This document shows positions 18,374-26,692 of a stretch of 64,000 nt of DNA, piece after piece (positions within the stretch are counted from its first letter, which is position 1; every line of letters begins with the position of its first letter). A program made the translations under genes and the position numbers. The notes below the pieces were generated by a model. That model was not told the origin of the DNA. It saw only the letters and a list, made by a program, of their open reading frames with translations, and made no database searches. Source of the DNA: Lachnospiraceae bacterium (GTDB taxonomy: Bacteria; Bacillota; Clostridia; Lachnospirales; Lachnospiraceae); assembly GCA_016283575.1 (NCBI GenBank), contig JAEEND010000005.1, positions 44,178 to 108,177 on the forward strand, written 5' to 3'.

Positions 18374-19186
18374 TTGGAGAATAATTTTAAATCAACAGGC
18401 GAATATATCGCATCAGAAGAATTAATGTCATCCGTTAACATTGCTATGGCTCTTGAAAAGCCCCTTCTTATAAAGGGAGAGCCCGGCACGGGAAAGACAA
18501 TGCTTGCAAAGGCAGTGGCCGATGCATTAAATAAAAAGCTTCTTGTGTGGAATATTAAATCAACTACAAAGGCTCAGGAAGGTTTATATACCTATGATAC
18601 CATTCAGCGTCTTTATGACAGCCAGTTCGGTGGCGAGAATGTTGATGATATTTCCCATTATATTAAGCTTGGTAAGCTGGGAGAAGCCTTTGATTCCGAT
18701 GAACAGGTAGTGCTGTTGATAGATGAAATAGATAAGGCAGATCTTGAATTCCCCAATGACTTATTATGGGAACTTGACCAGATGGAATTCTATATTTACG
18801 AAACCAAGAAAACCGTAAAGGCCAAGAAACGCCCCATCGTTATCATTACATCCAATGCGGAAAAAGAACTTCCGGATGCTTTTTTGCGTCGTTGCATTTT
18901 CCATTATATCGATTTCCCCAATCAGGAACTCATGGAAGAAATCGTAAAGACCCATGTTCCTGATATTGAAGAGAAAATGCTAAAGAATGCCATGGATACT
19001 TTTTATGAAATAAGATCCTATTCTCAGTTACGTAAAAAGCCCGCAACCAGCGAACTCATTGACTGGCTCAATGCCATGATGATAGGCGGGATCGATCCGG
19101 ATATCATCAGAAAAGAGCTTCCTTTTGTGGGAGTGCTTATTAAAAAAGACGAAGATTTGGAAGTTATAAGAAGAAGGGTAGACTGA
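18374..19186 (+). CDS. MoxR-type AAA+ ATPase
   Basis: A 270-residue AAA+ protein. Walker A is GEPGTGKTM (about 34-42), Walker B LLIDEIDKAD, sensor 1 IITSNAEKELPDAFLRRC with the arginine finger. It starts at TTG 18374, supported by GGGAG at 18363-18367 and no nearby ATG. It is shorter than the usual 310-330 residue MoxR. MoxR ATPases act with VWA proteins as chaperone or metal-insertion machines; the VWA partner begins three bases after this stop. The client is unknown. Confidence 0.88.
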   Translation: MENNFKSTGEYIASEELMSSVNIAMALEKPLLIKGEPGTGKTMLAKAVADALNKKLLVWNIKSTTKAQEGLYTYDTIQRLYDSQFGGENVDDISHYIKLGKLGEAFDSDEQVVLLIDEIDKADLEFPNDLLWELDQMEFYIYETKKTVKAKKRPIVIITSNAEKELPDAFLRRCIFHYIDFPNQELMEEIVKTHVPDIEEKMLKNAMDTFYEIRSYSQLRKKPATSELIDWLNAMMIGGIDPDIIRKELPFVGVLIKKDEDLEVIRRRVD

Positions 19187-19189
19187 TAA

Positions 19190-20392
19190 TTGTTTTCTAA
19201 ATTTTTCTATACATTAAAGGCCAAAGGTCTTGATGTATCATTAAGCGAATGGATAACTTTAAATCGTGCTGTTTCCATGGGCCTTGAAGGCACCAGTCTT
19301 ACAGGGTTTTATTATGTTGCCCGTGCAATCTTAGTTAAAAACGAAACTGATTTTGATAAATTCGATCTTGCCTTTGAAGAATGTTTCAAAGGCATAAAAT
19401 CCGATAATGCAAATATTACTGACAGAATGCTTGAATGGCTGGATAAATCCGAAATGATGGAGCTCCTTCATGAAGAGGAGCGCTTCTGGCTTAATCAACA
19501 GGAAGATCTTCATATCGACAAAGAAGATGTGGAGACCAAATTCAAGGACAGACTTAAAGATCAGGATTCCGAACATAACGGCGGTAATTACTGGATAGGT
19601 ACCATGGGTAAAACCAGCTTTGGTAACATGGGTGGCAATATCGGAGGGATCCGTGTAGGCGGTACAACCGGTTATCAATCGGCCTTTGCCGTGGTGGGAG
19701 CGAGAAAATATAAGGACTTCCGCGATGACAAAATGCTTGATAACAGGCAGTTTCAACTGGCATTTCGCAAACTGCGTCAGTTTTCATCAAAACTTGATAT
19801 TCCCAAAACAGAACTTGATATTAATAAAACCATAGATTCCACCTGCAATAACGGCGGATATTTAAAGATTGAAATGGAACGCCCGAGAAAGAATGCCGTA
19901 AAGCTTCTTTTGCTTATGGATTCTGGCGGAACCATGATCCCCTTTACAAAGCTTTTAAACGAGCTTTTTCAGGCTATTCACAAGTCCAATCATTACAAGG
20001 ATGTTAAATGTTATTATTTTCATAATTGTATATATGCTAAAATGTATAAGACACCTGAATGTGAAAACGGTGACTGGATAGATACGGAGTGGATGTTTCG
20101 AAATATCGATTCCGACTATAAGGTCATTATCGTAGGTGACGCAGCCATGGCTCCGGAAGAGTTTTATTCAGAAACCGGTAATTACAGAGGACCCAACGGG
20201 GGTCTGACCGGTGAACAGTGGCTTCTTTTGCTTAAACAGCATTACAAGAAAGTGGTTTGGCTTAATCCTAAGATGGCTCCGGGGGAGGCCCCTTGGAGAG
20301 AAGTTGAAACCGCTGTAAAGAAGATTTTTCCGATGTATAAACTCACAGTTGAAGGCTTAAACGAAGCCATGGTTAAGCTTATGACCAGATAG
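19190..20392 (+). CDS. VWA-domain protein (CoxE-like), partner of MoxR ATPase
   Basis: A 400-residue cytoplasmic protein with no signal peptide or membrane helix. The N-terminal half has YxLKAKGLDVSLSEWI, typical of CoxE-like proteins; a glycine-rich stretch lies near 135-160. The VWA domain begins about residue 235. Its metal-site motif is DSGGT (residues 244-248) instead of the classical DxSxS, with a later Asp in VIIVGDAAM. The start is TTG at 19190. The pairing with MoxR is standard; the signalling neighbours downstream are less usual. Confidence 0.82.
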   Translation: MFSKFFYTLKAKGLDVSLSEWITLNRAVSMGLEGTSLTGFYYVARAILVKNETDFDKFDLAFEECFKGIKSDNANITDRMLEWLDKSEMMELLHEEERFWLNQQEDLHIDKEDVETKFKDRLKDQDSEHNGGNYWIGTMGKTSFGNMGGNIGGIRVGGTTGYQSAFAVVGARKYKDFRDDKMLDNRQFQLAFRKLRQFSSKLDIPKTELDINKTIDSTCNNGGYLKIEMERPRKNAVKLLLLMDSGGTMIPFTKLLNELFQAIHKSNHYKDVKCYYFHNCIYAKMYKTPECENGDWIDTEWMFRNIDSDYKVIIVGDAAMAPEEFYSETGNYRGPNGGLTGEQWLLLLKQHYKKVVWLNPKMAPGEAPWREVETAVKKIFPMYKLTVEGLNEAMVKLMTR

Positions 20393-20405
20393 GAGAATAG
20401 CATCT

Positions 20406-21464
20406 ATGGAAAAGGTTATGATTGTTGACGACAATATGGCCAATCTTATTATGGCAAGAAAAACCCTTGAAGACATTTATGAGGTTATTCCCGTAAGCAG
20501 CGGAATATCGGCTCTTGAATGTTTAAATGATATGCCGGAGCTTCCGGATCTGGTACTTCTTGACGTGGATATGCCCAATGTCAACGGCTTTCAGGTAATC
20601 TCTGAGATGAAAAACAAAAAGAAACTGATGGATATTCCCATTATTTTCTTAACAGCTCAGGATGATGATATTACAGAACTTGAAGGTTATAACCTGGGTG
20701 CTTCCGATTATATTAAAAAACCCTACACGGCCAATCTTTTAAAGAAGCGTGTGGACATTCAGATACAGCTTATTCGGCAGAAGAGAAAGCTTGAGGAATA
20801 TACAGGCAATCTTGCTTCAAGCGTGCAGGATAAGGTTAAAAAGATCGTGGAACTTCAGTATTCCATAGTGGAAATGTTCGTGGACATGATGGAAAAGCGT
20901 GACAGCTTTGCCGCTCAGCATGCAAAACGTGTTGAGAAGGACATGGACTTATTCTTAAGTGCTCTGATGAGAAAGGGTGATACGGGCTTTACGGCCGACG
21001 ACTGCGCCACCATAAGCTTTGCATCGAAAATACATGATGTGGGAAAGCTGTGCTTATTAGACAAGTATTTACTTTCAGGTGAGAACGGCAGCGCTTTTGA
21101 GATAGAAGCCGTAAAAACCCATACAACTCTCGGAGCGGATACCATTTCTAAAATCACACAGTTATCCAATAACTCCAATAATTTTTTAAAGTATGCTCAG
21201 AATATGTGCAGGTCTCATCATGAAAACTGGGACGGGACGGGGTATCCCGACAAGCTTTCACAGACCGAAATTCCTTTGGAAGCACGTATGCTTGCAATAG
21301 TAAATACCTATGATAATTTAAGATATTCGATCAACAATGGCAAACAGCTTACACATCAGGAAGCTGTTATGAAGATCAAATTCTCCAAATTTACTTTGTT
21401 TGATCCGGATCTTGTCGATCTTTTTTTGGAAATAGAATGGGACATTGCATCACTTAATCCTTGA
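20406..21464 (+). CDS. Response regulator with HD-GYP output domain
   Basis: A 352-residue RpfG-like protein. The receiver domain (1-120) has DDN, phospho-Asp in VLLDVDMPNVNG and Lys in YIKKPYTANL. The HD-GYP domain has the HD pair in SKIHDVGKL, a His in KTHTTLGAD, HHENWDGTGYP and the Asp in NTYDNL, so it looks catalytically complete. HD-GYP enzymes hydrolyse cyclic di-GMP or related dinucleotides. It lies 13 bases after the VWA gene and its stop overlaps the first hybrid kinase, so all five genes from 18374 are probably co-transcribed. Confidence 0.92.
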   Translation: MEKVMIVDDNMANLIMARKTLEDIYEVIPVSSGISALECLNDMPELPDLVLLDVDMPNVNGFQVISEMKNKKKLMDIPIIFLTAQDDDITELEGYNLGASDYIKKPYTANLLKKRVDIQIQLIRQKRKLEEYTGNLASSVQDKVKKIVELQYSIVEMFVDMMEKRDSFAAQHAKRVEKDMDLFLSALMRKGDTGFTADDCATISFASKIHDVGKLCLLDKYLLSGENGSAFEIEAVKTHTTLGADTISKITQLSNNSNNFLKYAQNMCRSHHENWDGTGYPDKLSQTEIPLEARMLAIVNTYDNLRYSINNGKQLTHQEAVMKIKFSKFTLFDPDLVDLFLEIEWDIASLNP

Positions 21465-23569
21465 TTTTGACGGTGCAGGACATGAATCTTTTCGTTTCAA
21501 CTTTCTTTGGCGATCAAATATCGCCGGATGAAAAACTTTATAACTTCGCCACATTGCTGATCGCCGCATTCAGTACTCTGTTTGCGTCTTTGGGTGTGAT
21601 GTTTCTTGTGCCGGTAGGTGTCTGCGGCATGTTCTTTTTCATGTCCGTTGTTTTGATCTCATTCGTATATATAAATACTAAGATTCATAAAACATTACTT
21701 TTTACCATACTGGAATTATGCTTATTTAACTTCTTTGCGTACCCTTATGTATTTCTTAAATACGGCAGTCTTTCCGTAGATATTCCCATTTATTTTATAG
21801 TTGGCCTTGTATATGCGCTGGTCCTCTTAAACGGTGTGATCAGAGCAGTCTATTTTACGCTGCAGTTTCTTGTTGATATTATTCTTATCTATTATGTATT
21901 TCTTGTCCGTGGAAATATAAGCACGGATTATGGGGTGGAATACTATTTAAGGATCGAATGTGCTGTTATATTCGTCGGAGTTTTGACGGCCCTTCTTCTC
22001 AGATACAGAATGAATATGCTTTCAAGGGAATTCGCCCTTCGCGAAGCGGAGAGAGAAAAGGCCAAGGAGGTTTCTTTTGCCAAGGATATGTTTCTTGTTA
22101 ATGTATCCCATGAAATAAGAACCCCTTTAAATGCCATCATCGGTACTTTAGATATGTTATCCGATTCCGATGTTTCAAACAGAGTCAAGGATATGATCTG
22201 TAACATATCAAATGCAAGCCATGCGCTATTATCAATAACTTCGGATCTGCTTAATTTTTCAAGAATAAATTCAGATTATCTTTCGACGGTGGAAGAACGG
22301 TTTGATATGTCTTACATGCTTAATGACATTGTGAATCTCATTAATGTACGTTTAATGGATACAAATGTTGATTTTAAGGTTTATGTAAACGCAGCTCTTC
22401 CGAAAATCGTGGTAAGCGATCAGGGTAAGCTTCGTCAGCTGATCATCTACATGCTTACCAATTCCATGAAGAATACGGAAAGAGGTTATATTGATCTGTC
22501 CGTGGATTTTGATTACAGAGCAAGCGATCTTATTTATCTTAAGATCATGGTTTCCGATACCGGCAATGAAATACCTTCGGATATTCTTTCAAGCATCATG
22601 GCCATGGATGAGGAACGATTTAATTCCTATGACGAAGGCGACAGCAATTTCTTAAATCTCATTATGTGCATGAAAATATGTAAGTCCATGCGAGGTTCTT
22701 TTACATGCGGCTGCGAGCTTAGCGGCGGCTCCGCCTTCACTGCGGAGATTCCTTTAAAACTGGAGGTTCCCAACATAGGCGGTATCATAGGAAGCCTCAA
22801 TGAAGATGTATGCGTTAACTATTTTGTTTCCGATGATTACAGAGGCAATTTAAGAGAAATATTAAATTCCATGGATGTCAGATGTCACGGAGTCATTAAT
22901 TTAAGTGAATTCTTAAAAGCCATAGAAAGAAACGACTGCGACTATTTTATAGTTGATTCGGCTATCTACGAATCAATAAAAGAAGAACTTACGAATTCGG
23001 GACTTGAATGGCATAAGCTTGTGGTAATTGCCGATGATAACTATTCCTATGCGGATGAACCCTTTGAATATGTTCTTACTAAGCCTGTCAGCGTATTAAA
23101 CCTTACGGATTTATTTAATCACACACTGAATTATGCAATTCGCCATCAGAGCTTCCGCGGAAGTTTTGAAATACCCGATGTTTCCATTCTGGTGGTGGAT
23201 GATAATCTTGTGAATCTCGATGTGGCTGCGGGACTTCTTGAAAAATACTCACCGAAGATCATTACAGCCTCAGGCGGAAAAGAAGCTTTGGTGGCACTTG
23301 AAACAGAAGATGTGGATCTCATTTTACTTGATTATATGATGCCTGATATGGACGGAATCGATACATTAAAAGCTATCAGGGCTCTTCCCGATGAAAAGTA
23401 TAAAGAAATACCCATAATCGTGCTGACTGCCAATGTGGTAAGCGGCGCAAGAGAAATGTTTATGGAAGCCGGTTTTGATGATTATCTTTCAAAACCCATT
23501 GAAATAGAAAAGTTTGAAAAGATGCTTGTTTCATTCCTGCCTCCGGATAAGGTAAGATACAAAGCCTGA
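21461..23569 (+). CDS. Membrane hybrid histidine kinase with degenerate ATP lid
   Basis: A 702-residue protein. Six hydrophobic helices (about 20-180) are followed by HisKA with intact His (NVSHEIRTPLNAIIGT). In the ATPase domain the N box LTNSMKNT keeps Asn, but G1 reads DTGNEIP instead of DTGxGI, and the G2 region (GDSNFLNLI) has lost the GxGLGL pattern. A degenerate receiver (FIVDSAI ... VLTKPV) precedes a complete receiver at about 570-695 (VVDDN, LILLDYMMPDMDG, LSKPIE). The start is uncertain: TTG 21461, GTG 21473 or ATG 21482, none with a good ribosome site. Confidence 0.85.
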   Translation: MILTVQDMNLFVSTFFGDQISPDEKLYNFATLLIAAFSTLFASLGVMFLVPVGVCGMFFFMSVVLISFVYINTKIHKTLLFTILELCLFNFFAYPYVFLKYGSLSVDIPIYFIVGLVYALVLLNGVIRAVYFTLQFLVDIILIYYVFLVRGNISTDYGVEYYLRIECAVIFVGVLTALLLRYRMNMLSREFALREAEREKAKEVSFAKDMFLVNVSHEIRTPLNAIIGTLDMLSDSDVSNRVKDMICNISNASHALLSITSDLLNFSRINSDYLSTVEERFDMSYMLNDIVNLINVRLMDTNVDFKVYVNAALPKIVVSDQGKLRQLIIYMLTNSMKNTERGYIDLSVDFDYRASDLIYLKIMVSDTGNEIPSDILSSIMAMDEERFNSYDEGDSNFLNLIMCMKICKSMRGSFTCGCELSGGSAFTAEIPLKLEVPNIGGIIGSLNEDVCVNYFVSDDYRGNLREILNSMDVRCHGVINLSEFLKAIERNDCDYFIVDSAIYESIKEELTNSGLEWHKLVVIADDNYSYADEPFEYVLTKPVSVLNLTDLFNHTLNYAIRHQSFRGSFEIPDVSILVVDDNLVNLDVAAGLLEKYSPKIITASGGKEALVALETEDVDLILLDYMMPDMDGIDTLKAIRALPDEKYKEIPIIVLTANVVSGAREMFMEAGFDDYLSKPIEIEKFEKMLVSFLPPDKVRYKA

Positions 23570-23580
23570 AAGGAAATATC

Positions 23581-26331
23581 ATGTTCGGTTTTTTTAAGAA
23601 TATAAGTCATAATCCAAAAACTGAATACAATATTTACAGCGATACCTTTGAGAAAACCGTGGCGTTAATGGGCTTTTTAACCATGTTTCCTTTGATTTTC
23701 TATAACTTCCTGTTTAAAGAATCAAAGATTCTGGTGTCAATCTTCTGTGTGACGATCCTGTTTTCTTTTTCCATGTACTACATTGTCAGGGAAAGAGGAA
23801 GGCATCGCCTTGTGGCTATCATTTTTTCTTTATATATCGTTATGTTTCTGTTCCCTGCCTTTATGCAGATGAACAATGATACCAAAAGCGCCATTCCTTT
23901 ATTTGTCGTGGCCTTTATCATGGTTATTTTCGTTTCAGTTAATAATAAGGACATAATCTGGCTTGTCATTCTTTCTTTTTACTATCTGACCTATACCTTT
24001 TTAAAGGATTATCTGTGGGGTGAAAGAAGCCATGTTGTGGAATCACCGACTCTTTACTTTGTGGGCTTCGTATTTTCTTTTACATGTGTTGCTTTTTCAA
24101 TTGTATATATTTTCCATGCTCAGGAAAAGAATTATGCCAGGGCAAAAGAAGATATTATTAAAAGCCATGAAGTCATAGATTCCATGGGAGAAGCCAAATC
24201 AAGATTTCTTGCATCAATGTCCAATGAAATAAGAACTCCCATGAACTCCCTCATCGGCATGGCTGAGGTCATGCTTTCCGAGGAAATGTCGGAAGAAGAC
24301 AGAAATGATTTACTTATCATTAAGGAATCTTCCTATGATCTCCTTGATATTATTGATGATGTTTTGACCTATTCAAAGCTTGATTCAGGCAAATTAAAGT
24401 TAAGTATCGTGGAAATGAGCTTTGATGACATGATGAACCAGATTCTTGATTCCATTGCCGTCATGGTTAATCAGAAAAGGATAAGGATCAGAGTGGATCT
24501 TGATAATGACATTCCCAAAGTGGTTTTGGGTGATGATCTTAGGATCAAGCAGATCTTTATGCGTCTTCTTTTTATATCTCTTCAGTTGACAGATAACGGA
24601 CGTATCATGATTTCCGTTAAAAGCGAGAAGACGGAAGATGGCAGAGTTAAATTCACATGTTCCGTTTCCGATACAGGCGCGGGCTTATCCAAGGCGGATC
24701 TTGATGCGATATATGAAGCTTATGATACCTATGATTCGAGACAGAATTCCAATTTAAAGGGTATTTGCCTTAAGTTTTCTATTTGTAAAAAGCTTCTTGA
24801 ATTAATGGGTGGTGAAATTGATATCAGGAGCATAAGCGGTGTGGGTCTTGATACCACATTCTGCTTTACACTTGATATTGTTGATGACACCCCCATGGTT
24901 TCCGTTGCGGATTCCGATAAGATAAAGGCTCTTATCTATGTATATGACGATAAAGAGCTTACCTTCTGGAAGAATCTTATGGACGGTTTTAAGATAAGGC
25001 CTTTCTATGCAAATTCCTATTTTGCTTTTGAAAAGGCAATCACAAATACCAGATATGATTATGTATTTATTCCAAAAGAAGCATATCCCAATGTTTCAAA
25101 TGTAATCTCATCTTATAAGATCAGTGAGGAAACCTATGTGGTAGCAGGTGCCCAGGACCTTTATGGTGACTTCGACAAATGCCGTATTGTAAGACGTCCC
25201 ATTAGCAGTCTCAACATGGGTAAGATCCTTAACGGAAACTGGAAGCCCGAAGATTATGTACAAAAGACAAGGGAAACCGAATATGACGGAAAGGATGCAA
25301 GGATCCTTGTTGTTGATGATAACAGCGTAAATCTTAAGGTTGCTTCAGGTATTTTCTCTCATTATAAGATCGATATCGATATGGCAAGAAGCGGAGAGGA
25401 AGCTTTAAGAAAGCTTGAAAACAAGAATTACCATCTGGTTCTTATGGATATGGTAATGACGGGAATAAGCGGGATTGAGACTCTTAAGATCATGCGCGCA
25501 TCCGAAAACAGGAATATGCGTGATGTGCCTGTTATCGCATTAACGGCATCGACAGGTGGAAATGTCCGTGAAGAGATCCTGGATCAGGGTTTCCAGGAGT
25601 ATCTTGCAAAGCCTATTAAGACAAGATATTTAACCCAGTGCCTTGTTAAATTCCTGCCTCCGGATGTATTTAAAAAGATAGTAAGAAAACCCGAACCCGA
25701 AAAGAAGCAAAGCCGGGATCTTACCAAAGAAGAGAATAAGCTGATTACCGAAAAGGGCTTAGCCAATATCGGATATAATGAAGATTCATATTGCGCAATA
25801 CTTAATACCTACTACAGTGAAGGTATGCGTAAACTTACGGATCTTCCCGGATATCTTGAAAACGGCGAAATATCCTTATTTACTACGGACGTTCACGGTA
25901 TCAAGTCTTCAAGCGCAAGCATCGGTGCCATGACGGTATCTCTTATGTTTAAAGAACTTGAATTTGCCGGGAAAGATAAAGATACAGATTATATAAATGC
26001 CCATTATGAGCCCTATAAAGAAGCATTTCTTAAGATCCTTGAAGATGTTAAGACCTACTTAACCGACAGGGGGAAATTTGAATATAAAGAAGCCGCTGCG
26101 GAAGCCGATATTATTAAGAATATGGAAGAAGAGATACTTAATATGGAGACTCTCAAAGCCTTTAAGGATGCTGTTGACAAGATGAATCTTAAAGAAGGCG
26201 ACCGCATTATGGAAGAAATGTCCGGAAAGAATTACGGCAGTGACAATGAATTCTTTGAAAAGATAAAGAAGGCTTATGAGATGTTTGATTTTCACGAGGT
26301 TAAGGCTCTTCTCAATGAAAAGTTTTCCTGA
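23581..26331 (+). CDS. Pseudo histidine kinase with receiver and Hpt domains
   Basis: A 916-residue membrane protein with six N-terminal helices (about 27-180). The HisKA motif reads SMSNEIRTPMNSLIG: the phospho-accepting His is Asn215 (AAT at 24223-24225). The N box (MRLLFISLQLTDNG) lacks its Asn and G2 is NLKGICLKF, so ATP binding is doubtful; G1 DTGAGL is kept. A degenerate receiver follows, then an intact receiver (LVVDDN, LVLMDMVMTGISG, LAKPIK), and a C-terminal Hpt domain with the phospho-His in DVHGIKSSSASIGA. It can still relay phosphate but probably not autophosphorylate. Likely last gene of the 18374 unit. Confidence 0.88.
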   Translation: MFGFFKNISHNPKTEYNIYSDTFEKTVALMGFLTMFPLIFYNFLFKESKILVSIFCVTILFSFSMYYIVRERGRHRLVAIIFSLYIVMFLFPAFMQMNNDTKSAIPLFVVAFIMVIFVSVNNKDIIWLVILSFYYLTYTFLKDYLWGERSHVVESPTLYFVGFVFSFTCVAFSIVYIFHAQEKNYARAKEDIIKSHEVIDSMGEAKSRFLASMSNEIRTPMNSLIGMAEVMLSEEMSEEDRNDLLIIKESSYDLLDIIDDVLTYSKLDSGKLKLSIVEMSFDDMMNQILDSIAVMVNQKRIRIRVDLDNDIPKVVLGDDLRIKQIFMRLLFISLQLTDNGRIMISVKSEKTEDGRVKFTCSVSDTGAGLSKADLDAIYEAYDTYDSRQNSNLKGICLKFSICKKLLELMGGEIDIRSISGVGLDTTFCFTLDIVDDTPMVSVADSDKIKALIYVYDDKELTFWKNLMDGFKIRPFYANSYFAFEKAITNTRYDYVFIPKEAYPNVSNVISSYKISEETYVVAGAQDLYGDFDKCRIVRRPISSLNMGKILNGNWKPEDYVQKTRETEYDGKDARILVVDDNSVNLKVASGIFSHYKIDIDMARSGEEALRKLENKNYHLVLMDMVMTGISGIETLKIMRASENRNMRDVPVIALTASTGGNVREEILDQGFQEYLAKPIKTRYLTQCLVKFLPPDVFKKIVRKPEPEKKQSRDLTKEENKLITEKGLANIGYNEDSYCAILNTYYSEGMRKLTDLPGYLENGEISLFTTDVHGIKSSSASIGAMTVSLMFKELEFAGKDKDTDYINAHYEPYKEAFLKILEDVKTYLTDRGKFEYKEAAAEADIIKNMEEEILNMETLKAFKDAVDKMNLKEGDRIMEEMSGKNYGSDNEFFEKIKKAYEMFDFHEVKALLNEKFS

Positions 26332-26336
26332 CAATA

Positions 26337-26365
26337 TTGACATTTTTACATAGCTTTGCTATTGT
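26337..26365 (+). promoter_or_regulatory. Promoter of the tyrS T-box leader
   Basis: A consensus -35 TTGACA (26337-26342) and -10 TATTGT (26360-26365), 17 bases apart, predict a start near 26372. Confidence 0.65.
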
Positions 26366-26371
26366 AACCAT

Positions 26372-26652
26372 GTTAAAAGCTGTGAAAGGAACAAGTACCC
26401 TTTAATAAAATCCTTCAGAGAGAAGCCGGCAGGTGAAAGGCTTTGGAACTTATTTAAGGAGAATACATCCCGGAGCTGTGGGCTGAAGGGCTTAAGCCTC
26501 TAGGTTACACCGTGGTAACTGCACGTTACAGCAGTTGGGTTTCACATTATGCTGAACCTGCGGAGGCCGATCATGTGAGTGATCGGTGAATAAGGGTGGT
26601 AACACGAGAGAAATCCCGTCCCTGGTAATATTAATTGCCGGGGACTTTTTTA
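26372..26652 (+). promoter_or_regulatory. T-box riboswitch controlling tyrS (Tyr specifier TAC)
   Basis: Stem I landmarks CAGAGAGAAG (26416-26425) and GGTGAAAG are followed by the specifier region GAATACATCCCGGAGC, giving specifier TAC at 26464-26466, matching tyrosine. The antiterminator T-box motif is AGGGTGGTAACACG (26593-26606), close to the consensus. The competing terminator is GTCCCTGG (26618-26625) with CCGGGGAC (26638-26645) and seven T. Uncharged tRNA-Tyr would stabilise the antiterminator and switch on tyrS. Confidence 0.93.
26618..26652 (+). terminator. T-box regulated terminator
   Basis: An 8-bp stem (one G-U) 26618-26625/26638-26645 followed by a T tract at 26646-26652. Its 5' arm overlaps the end of the antiterminator region. 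Confidence 0.88.
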
Positions 26653-26692
26653 TTCCTCGGTTTTGAATCCGAAAAAAAGAAAGGAAACAAAA

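Noticed and set aside
26395..26398. TAC at about 26396 as T-box specifier
   Set aside because: It lies before the AGAGAG and GGTG landmarks of stem I; the TAC at 26464, next to CCCGGAGC, is in the correct place.
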